A DNA stretch of 15,160 nucleotides from JAVBNJ01 sp031551625 (GTDB lineage: Bacteria; Bacteroidota; Bacteroidia; Bacteroidales; UBA932), in the NCBI GenBank assembly GCA_031551625.1, contig JAVBNJ010000099.1:1-15160 (forward strand), written 5' to 3'. Under the pieces are notes generated by a model, which did not search any database, was not told the DNA's origin, and saw only the letters and a list, made by a program, of their open reading frames with translations. Every line of letters begins with the position of its first letter. Position 1 is the first letter of the stretch. A program made the position numbers and the translations under genes. This document shows, piece after piece, positions 1 through 6,470 of the stretch.

Positions 1-177
1 CTTACCGGCGGCGGACAACGCAATACCGATTTGCTGGCGCCCGAAAGTAAACTTCGCTTTTTCTATTTAATAGTAACCCGCCATGGTAAAAATTTTTCGC
101 TCGAAATCCGCGGTTATCTTTCGGGCGATGAGCTTTCTCGCATCCAAACAAAAACGATTGGCATCGTGGAGTGGTAA
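1..177 (+). CDS. 3' end of an unrecognised protein (partial)
   Basis: Frame 1 is open from the left edge to a TAA at 175-177 and gives 58 residues ending in GIVEW. The composition looks like real protein: alternating hydrophobic and charged residues, with stretches such as RFFYLIVTRHGK and SLEIRGYLSGDEL that would fit beta strands. The start lies outside the window. I recognise no family and propose no function. It runs in the same direction as the M16 peptidase, but 151 bases and a probable promoter separate the two, so they are probably not cotranscribed. Confidence 0.6.
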   Translation, partial: LTGGGQRNTDLLAPESKLRFFYLIVTRHGKNFSLEIRGYLSGDELSRIQTKTIGIVEW

Positions 178-328
178 AATGGATATTTTATTGTTTATCC
201 GGTAATTAAATACGCTTTTATAGAACTAAAATTAGCCAGTGTGCCTTATCCATGCAGCTGACTTTTTTAAATATTTTTCTTACCTTTGTAAAACATTGCG
301 ACTAAAACTAACTCAATAATAATTTTTT
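178..328. other. Intergenic region upstream of the M16 gene
   Basis: This AT-rich stretch separates the partial gene from the M16 gene. It holds the probable M16 promoter at 281-288. At its left edge is a weak six-pair A/T-only inverted repeat (175-180 with 185-190, loop GGAT) that is too weak to call a terminator. I see no small gene or RNA in it. Confidence 0.5.
281..288 (+). promoter_or_regulatory. Probable Bacteroidota -7 promoter element of the M16 gene
   Basis: TACCTTTG matches the Bacteroidota -7 consensus TAnnTTTG and lies 40 bases before the ATG at 329. That would give a leader of about 30 to 35 bases. The -33 element is not clear: only CTGAC and a T-run precede it at roughly the right distance. 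No Shine-Dalgarno sequence precedes the ATG, only an A/T-rich stretch, as is usual in this phylum. Confidence 0.5.
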
Positions 329-415
329 ATGAACTCTTTAACTGTCATTAAACGTTCGATGCTATTGTCGTTATTTGCCATAGTATAATCGTGGACTTTT
401 GCCCAAACTCAACCT
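329..415 (+). pseudogene. Signal peptide of the M16 peptidase, interrupted by an in-frame TAA
   Basis: An ATG at 329-331 is in the same frame as the M16 peptidase. It reads MNSLTVIKRSMLLSLFAIV, then TAA at 386-388, then SWTFAQTQP and directly into the peptidase. Apart from the stop this is a textbook Sec signal peptide: a lysine/arginine-containing N-region, a hydrophobic core, and a cleavage site in the TFA-Q region. The stop sits inside the hydrophobic core. A single base change, for example TTA (Leu) to TAA, would explain it. It is either a recent nonsense mutation or a base-call/assembly error. The intact 961-residue frame downstream argues against an old pseudogene. Confidence 0.8.
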
Positions 416-3301
416 GTGGAAGTATATAAACTTCCGAACGGCTTGACCGTAATCCTACAAGAAGACCACCGCCGTCCCGAAGTACAAGGGATTGTAACTA
501 CCCGCGCCGGCAGTGTCAACGAAGACCCTAATGCTACCGGTGTGGCACACTACCTTGAGCACGTGATGTTCAAAGGTACCGAAACAATGGGAACTACCGA
601 CTTTTCGAAAGAAAAATCCCACTATGAAAAAATCATCGCTCTTTACGACGAACTTGGTAAAACAAAAGACAAAAAACAACGCGAAGCTATCCAACAACAG
701 ATCAACGATGAGTCGCTGAAAACCGCCGAAGTAGCCATACCGAACGAACTCTCCCGATTGGTTGACGAGATGGGCGGTACGAATCTCAATGCCGCTACTT
801 CGTACGATTACACATACTACCTCAGCAAATGCCCTTCGAGCCAAGTAGAACGCTGGCTGATGCTCTATAGCCACATTTTTGAAAAACCGGTGTTCCGTTC
901 ATTCCAAGCCGAGTTGGAAACTATCTATGAAGAATATAACATGTACTCCGATCGTTCAAGTTCGCGTATCAACGAGGTAGTGATGAAAAATATTTTTAAG
1001 AAAACGCCTTATGGCCGTGATGTAATTGGCTTGCCCGACCATCTTAAAAATCCGTCAATTTCGGCACTGCAAAAATTCTTTGCTACCTACTATGTTCCCG
1101 AAAACATGGGGTTGATACTGGTAGGCGATTTCAATACCGAACAAGTTAAATCGCACATTGAAAAATATTTCGGTGTATGGAAATCAAGCAGTGTAACTGC
1201 TGCTAAATTCGAACAGGAAGAACCGTTCAAAGGCCGTGAATTACTGGAATTAAAAATGGGTCCGCAAGATATGATTAACATCAACTTCCGCACCGTTCCG
1301 GTGAGCCACGAAGACGATGTAATCCTCGACGTATGCAGCTCGTTGCTTAGCAACGGACAGTCGGGTATCCTCGATCAGTTGATGTTCGACAATAAAGTGC
1401 TGAGCGTTCATGGCGGTAATTCGGCTATGCGCAACGGCGGTGTGTTCTCATTCAACATCATCCCCAACCCGCAGGAATTCTACGAAGGCCCTTCGACTTC
1501 GAATATTCGCACAATGGAAGAATATAAAACGGTGATGCGCGAAATGGACCGCGCCCGTATTAAGGCCATGCCTGAAACTGAAAAAATGGTACTCGAAGAA
1601 ATCGAACGCTTGAAAGATCCGCAAGATATTCCCGACTGGCAACTCGAATCGGCCAAGCAACAACTCATTACCGGCTATGAACGTCAACAGGAATCCGTAT
1701 CGTCGCGCGCCATGACGTTGTCGTACTACTTCGGTAACGACATTGATATTAAAAATTACACCAGCTACATTGAACGCGTGAAGAAAATTACGAAAGACGA
1801 TGTAGTACGTGTCGCTAAAAAATATTTTGGAAAAAATTATTTGACGGTATTCGTAAAACCTGGCAGTATCAAGAAAAGTTCTATCGACAAACCGGAATAC
1901 AAGCCGCTTGTATTCCCGCAAGCCGATGCCAAATCGGAGTTCACAAAACAATTTGAAGCCATGCAAACGCCGGAACAAAAAATTAATTACATTGATTTCA
2001 ACACCGACGTACAAAAAGTGGCTATGAGCAACGGCAACAAAATGCTGTACTCCAAAAATCCGGTAAACGATCTCTTCTCACTAACCATCCGCTACGAAGT
2101 GGGCAAAACCACTATTAAGGAATTGGAATACGCTTCTATCCTCAACTATGCGGGTGCCGCGGCACGCGATGCAAAAGGCTTGAAAGGACAGTTTGCCCGC
2201 TTGAACTGTACTTACAATGTAAGCGCTAACGACAACTATGTAACCGTTACTATGAACGGCCCTGAACAAAATCTGCAACAAGCCGCTACATTCCTCAACC
2301 TGTTTATCAACGAAACGGCATTGGCCAACAATCAACTCTCGCGTATTGCACAAAGCGAACAAATCAACCGTAAATACCAGAAAGAAGAGCCCGATGCCAT
2401 TGCCGATGCACTGTCCGAATATGTACTGTATGGCAAAAATTCTGAATACCTCGACCGCATGTCTGTAAAAGACCTGATGAACATCAAAGCAAACGAATTG
2501 GTATCGGCTTTCAAAATGGCTACCGGCTACTCGGCCACCATTTTCTACAGCGGTGCCAAATCTGCCAACGAAGTGAAAACATTGCTGGAACAAAACATCA
2601 AATTTGCCGCTAATCCGCAAAAAGGCATTGGATACCAGGAACGCGAAAAGCAAGAAGTAAAAGAGAATATTGTATACTTGGTTAACAACCCCGGCCTGCA
2701 AGCACAAATTACATTCTTTGCCAATGGCAAGCCCTACAACACTTCCGATGCCCCGATAATTACGGCATTCAACAGCTACTTTAGCGGTGGCTTCACCGGA
2801 TTGATGATGCAAGAAGTGCGCGAGTATCGCTCGCTCGCCTACGGTGCAGGGGCTAGCTATCAAACACCGGGACTGCAAGGTAAACCGGCATGGTTTAGCG
2901 GCGGTATCCAAACACAAGACGACAAAACAGCGGCAGCAGTGGATGTATACATGAACCTTGTACGCAATATGCCGCAAAAAACCGATCGCATCAATGTGCT
3001 GAAAAATAAGCTTGTTCTCTCCAGTGCTACTACCCGCCCCGACTTCCGTCAATTAGGCATGTACATAGATGCTTGCGAACGCCTGGGCTATACCGAAGAC
3101 CCGTTGAAACAATGGATACCTGCTTACAAAGCGCTTACGTTCGACAACATTGTGAATTTTGAAAATAATTACATCAAAAATCAACCGATTTCGATCATGG
3201 TGGTCGGCGAAAAGAAACGTGTAAACACCAAAGAACTGTCGAAGTATGGCAAGATTGTAGAACTGAAACTCTCCGATATCTTCAGCAAAGACGAAGAATA
3301 G
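416..3301 (+). CDS. M16 family zinc metallopeptidase (insulinase/pitrilysin-like)
   Basis: This is a two-lobed M16 peptidase that would degrade peptides in the periplasm or at the cell surface. Numbering is from the GTG at 416. The inverted zinc motif HxxEH is HYLEH at residues 45-49, and the third ligand is probably Glu173 in AELETIYEEYNMY. The spacing to Glu173 is unusually long because of a charged, probably helical or coiled-coil insertion at about 65-120. The second lobe, from about residue 530, lacks HxxEH, as expected for the inactive half. It carries the R-x3-Y substrate-binding pair (Arg805, Tyr809 in YRSLAYGAG). The GTG is only the first start codon after the broken signal peptide. 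The natural start is almost certainly ATG 329, giving 990 codons. As written, translation from 416 would leave the enzyme without an export signal. A strong terminator follows. Confidence 0.9.
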   Translation: MEVYKLPNGLTVILQEDHRRPEVQGIVTTRAGSVNEDPNATGVAHYLEHVMFKGTETMGTTDFSKEKSHYEKIIALYDELGKTKDKKQREAIQQQINDESLKTAEVAIPNELSRLVDEMGGTNLNAATSYDYTYYLSKCPSSQVERWLMLYSHIFEKPVFRSFQAELETIYEEYNMYSDRSSSRINEVVMKNIFKKTPYGRDVIGLPDHLKNPSISALQKFFATYYVPENMGLILVGDFNTEQVKSHIEKYFGVWKSSSVTAAKFEQEEPFKGRELLELKMGPQDMININFRTVPVSHEDDVILDVCSSLLSNGQSGILDQLMFDNKVLSVHGGNSAMRNGGVFSFNIIPNPQEFYEGPSTSNIRTMEEYKTVMREMDRARIKAMPETEKMVLEEIERLKDPQDIPDWQLESAKQQLITGYERQQESVSSRAMTLSYYFGNDIDIKNYTSYIERVKKITKDDVVRVAKKYFGKNYLTVFVKPGSIKKSSIDKPEYKPLVFPQADAKSEFTKQFEAMQTPEQKINYIDFNTDVQKVAMSNGNKMLYSKNPVNDLFSLTIRYEVGKTTIKELEYASILNYAGAAARDAKGLKGQFARLNCTYNVSANDNYVTVTMNGPEQNLQQAATFLNLFINETALANNQLSRIAQSEQINRKYQKEEPDAIADALSEYVLYGKNSEYLDRMSVKDLMNIKANELVSAFKMATGYSATIFYSGAKSANEVKTLLEQNIKFAANPQKGIGYQEREKQEVKENIVYLVNNPGLQAQITFFANGKPYNTSDAPIITAFNSYFSGGFTGLMMQEVREYRSLAYGAGASYQTPGLQGKPAWFSGGIQTQDDKTAAAVDVYMNLVRNMPQKTDRINVLKNKLVLSSATTRPDFRQLGMYIDACERLGYTEDPLKQWIPAYKALTFDNIVNFENNYIKNQPISIMVVGEKKRVNTKELSKYGKIVELKLSDIFSKDEE

Positions 3302-3332
3302 TTATAACAAAAAATTAGGTATATACGCAAAC

Positions 3333-3370
3333 AAAAACGGTTGCAACTTTTGAAGTTGCAACCGTTTTTT
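3333..3370. terminator. Bidirectional rho-independent terminator after the M16 gene
   Basis: A 17-base-pair perfect stem (3333-3349 with 3353-3369) closes on a 3-base TTG loop. Its core is ACGGTTGCAACTT paired with AAGTTGCAACCGT. On the plus strand it ends in a T-run at 3365-3370. On the minus strand the A-run at 3333-3337 gives the matching T-run. It begins 32 bases after the M16 stop, so it ends that transcript. It could also stop leftward read-through from the lipoprotein operon. Confidence 0.9.
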
Positions 3371-3461
3371 ATTGTATTTCTGTTCTGCCAGCGCTTTTCT
3401 AATGTCATTTACTCCTTCATTTAATAAAATGGCACAGGTTTTACCATGCGCATTGCAGTAT

Positions 3462-3488
3462 CACCTCTCCTCCTTATGGAGAGAGGTG
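3462..3488. repeat. Isolated intergenic palindrome, possible dispersed repeat
   Basis: CACCTCTC at 3462-3469 pairs perfectly with GAGAGGTG at 3481-3488 around an 11-base centre. There is no T-run on either side, so it is not a typical terminator. It lies between two good terminators, in DNA with no gene. Pyrimidine/purine palindromes of this kind recur between genes in many Bacteroidota genomes (from memory, not checked here). A REP-like dispersed element is the likeliest reading. Confidence 0.45.
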
Positions 3489-3520
3489 CGAACAGATATA
3501 TTTAGTGTATATAATCATAT

Positions 3521-3556
3521 AAATAAAAGTCCCCGGCTGTAATTAACCGGGGACTT
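3521..3556 (-). terminator. Terminator of the susC/susD/lipoprotein operon
   Basis: AAGTCCCCGG (3527-3536) pairs with CCGGGGACTT (3547-3556) over 10 base pairs, with a 10-base loop. Read on the minus strand the stem is followed by TTTTATTTATAT. It lies 24 bases beyond the stop codon of the Ig-repeat lipoprotein gene, the expected place for the end of the minus-strand operon. Confidence 0.85.
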
Positions 3557-3580
3557 CCTCCTAATCAAAAAACAAAAACA

Positions 3581-4903
3581 CTAATTAATTTTCGTTAACC
3601 TGAAAGTACCGGGTTTAACACTGCCGGTGGGGACAAACATACTCCGATCCACTGACCATGTATTGTAGCCAATATCCATTATATATGTTTTAGTCGTTGC
3701 ATTGTAGGTAAGTATCCCTGTTTTCGTAAGTGCTGTATCATAATACTTGAATGTGCCACCCTCAAAATAGGCCGGATAGCTGACGGCTTCCCAACCTTGG
3801 GGGAATAATCCTACATTTTGCGGGAATGCGATCGACAGGGAGTTGTTGGCACGGTTGAATGTTGCTGTAAAGGTTCCTGGTGCGTCCTCTGGTAATTGTT
3901 GAGATACCGGAGGAATACTGCCTAAAATAAGTACGCCATTTTCGTTAGTAGGATCTACACTAATTGTTACAGTTGCAGTATAGGTAACTCCATTAATAAG
4001 GGTATCGCTATCAAACATCGCTTGTTTACTAGCATCTACCCGGAATGCAATAGCCGTCAAAGTATAACTTCCCACAATGTCGGTACGGCAAGCAGTATAA
4101 ATGTTTACCACTTTTCCGCGGCCTTGTCCGCAATTTTTATTACTGGCATCGAATCCTTCTACCGAGTATGTACCGCTGGCTGTGGCTGCATACGACGACG
4201 AAGTTGCTCCGGTAATAACAGTAGCATTTTTATACCATTGGTACGATGTCGCATTGGGAATAGTAATTGAAAGCGCTACCGAAGTTGCTCCGCAAGCATT
4301 GACATCGGCGCCGTTAATGGTCACACAGTCCGAAATGCCGACAACTTTCACCGGGCTTTTAGCGCCGGCGCCATTTATATTTACTCCTTCTACCGTATAC
4401 GAACCGCTTTGTGTAGCTGTGTAAACAGTGTCTGTTGCACCGGTAATGGTTGCACCGTCTTTGTACCATTGGTACGAGGTAGCGCCGGTGATCTCTGCTA
4501 TAGCAAGTCTAACAGAAGTCTCGCCACATTCGTTGAGCGAGGCGCCTTGAATAGTACCTGCAGCGTCCGGTACATTACATTGTACAATGGTTACGTTTTT
4601 AGCCGGGCTTTGCGCACCTGCTCCATCGTTGTTAACACCGGCCACCGTGTAGGCGGCAGTGGCAGTGGCTTCGTACGTAGACGCGGTAGCGCCTGTAATT
4701 TCCGCACCGTTTTTGTACCATTGGTACGAGGTAGCATTTGCCACCGCTTCAACAGACAAAACGACGGTTCTAACAGGGCAGGTGTTGGTTTCCAACCCCG
4801 AAATAGCTCCAGCCGCCGCAGGCGGATTCGATTTAGGATCGTCTTTACACGAAGCAAACAGCATAGCTGCACCAATCATTAAAGAAAAACAGATTTTTTT
4901 CAT
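3581..4903 (-). CDS. Surface lipoprotein with three Ig-like repeats
   Basis: The 440-residue product begins with a lipoprotein signal (lipobox LFAS-Cys19). The CKDD after it resembles the Bacteroidota surface-export signal, so the protein is probably displayed on the outer face of the outer membrane. Three Ig-like repeats follow at about 33-109, 115-193 and 195-272. Each carries YQWYK (60-64, 144-148, 221-225), then ITGAT and a T/S-G-x-Y-(T/S)-V strand. Each is bracketed by cysteines at constant spacing: 42/109, 126/193 and 204/272. An unrecognised beta-rich C-terminal domain fills 273-440. The gene starts 21 bases after the susD stop, so it is the third gene of the transporter unit and sits where SusE/SusF-like binding lipoproteins are often found. 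A ligand-binding or adhesin-like role is inferred; the ligand is unknown. Confidence 0.85.
   Translation of the reverse strand: MKKICFSLMIGAAMLFASCKDDPKSNPPAAAGAISGLETNTCPVRTVVLSVEAVANATSYQWYKNGAEITGATASTYEATATAAYTVAGVNNDGAGAQSPAKNVTIVQCNVPDAAGTIQGASLNECGETSVRLAIAEITGATSYQWYKDGATITGATDTVYTATQSGSYTVEGVNINGAGAKSPVKVVGISDCVTINGADVNACGATSVALSITIPNATSYQWYKNATVITGATSSSYAATASGTYSVEGFDASNKNCGQGRGKVVNIYTACRTDIVGSYTLTAIAFRVDASKQAMFDSDTLINGVTYTATVTISVDPTNENGVLILGSIPPVSQQLPEDAPGTFTATFNRANNSLSIAFPQNVGLFPQGWEAVSYPAYFEGGTFKYYDTALTKTGILTYNATTKTYIMDIGYNTWSVDRSMFVPTGSVKPGTFRLTKIN
4231..4735. repeat. DNA-level repeats in the Ig-like domains
   Basis: A 23-base stretch starting TTGTACCATTGGTACGAGG occurs identically at 4461-4483 and 4713-4735. 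A diverged copy lies at about 4231-4252. They encode the ATSYQWYK segment of the three Ig-like domains on the minus strand. Identity extends through synonymous positions, which suggests fairly recent duplication or gene conversion between repeats 1 and 2 of the protein. Confidence 0.8.
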
Positions 4904-4924
4904 AATGTGAAAATTTAAGATTAA

Positions 4925-6460
4925 TTAATATGGAACATTATTTTTCAATGTATTATTGCGTTCTAATTCTTCGACCGGGAACAGCGCCACCCACAAAGGA
5001 GATTCGGGAGTCAACACATATTCTTGTTGCGGAAGCCCAAGCGAACCTAAATTCGGGTTGGCCGGCAAAGTACGCCGCAGCGTTTGACGGAATTCAGCCT
5101 CGGTATTCAAGCGGCGAAGGTCGAACATGCGGTGCCATCCGAAAGCCAGTTCTTTCCGGCGTTCATTGATTACCAGATTCACCGCTTCGGTTTTATTGGC
5201 GGGAGTGAAATTATCGGGCGCGCTTGCATAACCGATTATACGTTTGCTTTTAACCATATCGAGGTAACGGTTCATCTCCGTATAATTTTCCTCACGGGCA
5301 TAGCATTCGGCCACCATCAATAGCACTTCGGTAGTGCGAATACCGGCCGTATTGATCCAGTAATTACTTACTCCGGACTTGGTTACATTGTAGGCCGGGG
5401 AATACGCCTGGTCGCTCATAGCGGTAGAGCCACCCGAGGCATCGGAATTATAATCGATGAAACCGCTAAAACGGGTATCTTTTGTGTGATCAAACATGGC
5501 AGCCAATGTGGGTGATATAGCTCGCGAATTGCTAAGCCCCCTGTTGTTCGCATTGCTCTCGGCTGTCGCCCAATACAGGTTTTCCTGGTTGTCGGCCATC
5601 ACGCGGGCAGTCAGCCCCCCTTGTACGAACGCTATCATATCGAACACGTAGCTGTTCAGCTGCAACGATTCCAGTGCAGCAGTTTTAGCCGCAGCGAATT
5701 CTTTTTTGAACAGGTGTACTTTTGCTTTCAACGCATAGGCCATTGCTTTCGAGGGATGGAACGTGTTACCGGCCGGTTCGGCCAAGGCGCCGGAAGCCAA
5801 TGCTTTTTCGATATCCTGTTCAATAAATGCATAAATCTCGGCCACAGTAGCCTGTGCAGGAGCAACAGTCAAGTCAAACTCCTCCGAGAGAGGAACTCCG
5901 CCATCGGTAGCGGCCGTGGCAGCATCATAGGGTTTGGCATATACATTTATCAGCATGAAATAATTGTACGCACGTAATACCCGCGCTTCGGCCTTGGTAC
6001 GCTCGCGTAACGCGTCATCGCCCTTTGCATTATCAATTGTCTGGAGAATAATATTCGATATCCGGTTGATGCGGTTGTAGCAAGCATAGTAAAGGCTTCC
6101 AGAAGTCGGGCTACTACCCACCTTGTAATACTGTTGACGCGGCGTTACCGACGGGTCAATCCACATATACATAATATTGGCGAGATTGTAGGAGCTTTTA
6201 TTGACGGCATTATCAATATGGAACGGATCTGCCCAGGCATCGTCGGAGAAAAACTCCAATTCACTTTGCGGGTAGGTTATGGTATAAACCGAATTAAACA
6301 AGTTTGCATAATCTTCCACTGTTTCCAACTGCACGCGCCCTTTCGGGACGATATCCAAATAATCGTTGCAACCGCTCAGCGAAAGCGCCAGGCTGCAAAC
6401 AAAAAAACAGGCTACTATTGGGGTGATTATCTTTTTCATATCCATCTTCATTTTTATCAT
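4925..6460 (-). CDS. SusD/RagB-like nutrient-binding outer-membrane lipoprotein
   Basis: This is the surface lipoprotein that caps the partner SusC channel and helps capture the nutrient. Numbering is from the ATG at 6460: lipobox SLSG-Cys31, then NDYLDIVPKG, the usual SusD N-terminus. Helical SusD segments follow, including AEARVLRAYNYFML (157-170) and a TPR-like stretch at about 240-265. The family hallmark NERRKELAFGWHRMFDLRRL is at 432-451, and the C-terminus ends in the usual LW-P-EL-N-L-NN-PY pattern. Length (511) is normal. In-frame ATGs at 6460, 6451, 6445 and 6439 are all possible starts. The last, beginning MKKIITPIVACFF, gives the most typical lipoprotein signal. The gene starts 10 bases after the susC stop and so is translationally close to it. 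Substrate cannot be read from sequence. Confidence 0.95.
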   Translation of the reverse strand: MIKMKMDMKKIITPIVACFFVCSLALSLSGCNDYLDIVPKGRVQLETVEDYANLFNSVYTITYPQSELEFFSDDAWADPFHIDNAVNKSSYNLANIMYMWIDPSVTPRQQYYKVGSSPTSGSLYYACYNRINRISNIILQTIDNAKGDDALRERTKAEARVLRAYNYFMLINVYAKPYDAATAATDGGVPLSEEFDLTVAPAQATVAEIYAFIEQDIEKALASGALAEPAGNTFHPSKAMAYALKAKVHLFKKEFAAAKTAALESLQLNSYVFDMIAFVQGGLTARVMADNQENLYWATAESNANNRGLSNSRAISPTLAAMFDHTKDTRFSGFIDYNSDASGGSTAMSDQAYSPAYNVTKSGVSNYWINTAGIRTTEVLLMVAECYAREENYTEMNRYLDMVKSKRIIGYASAPDNFTPANKTEAVNLVINERRKELAFGWHRMFDLRRLNTEAEFRQTLRRTLPANPNLGSLGLPQQEYVLTPESPLWVALFPVEELERNNTLKNNVPY

Positions 6461-6470
6461 AGATCAACTA

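Noticed and set aside
175..190. Inverted repeat TAAAAT/ATTTTA after the partial gene, as a terminator
   Set aside because: The stem has six A/T pairs only and no proper T-run follows. It is expected by chance in AT-rich DNA.
386..388. Programmed stop-codon recoding of the TAA (selenocysteine, pyrrolysine or altered code)
   Set aside because: TAA is not used for these residues, TAA serves as an ordinary stop in several genes here, and no selenocysteine-type stem-loop is visible after it. Mutation or sequence error is simpler.
2081..3052. Open minus-strand frame of 323 codons opposite the M16 gene
   Set aside because: It lies fully antisense to conserved M16 coding sequence, its translation is rich in Cys, Phe and His without any domain, and it has no promoter or start context. 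It is a codon-bias shadow, as are the shorter antisense frames at 455-874 and 1448-2014.
4231..4735. Possible CRISPR array suggested by the spaced short repeats
   Set aside because: There are only three copies, spaced about 230-250 bases apart within a coding frame. The intervening DNA is itself homologous, so these are protein domain repeats.
4022..4910. Several plus-strand open frames opposite the Ig-repeat lipoprotein
   Set aside because: They are antisense to a lipoprotein with a clear signal, repeats and operon position. Their repeated sequence only reflects the Ig-like repeats.
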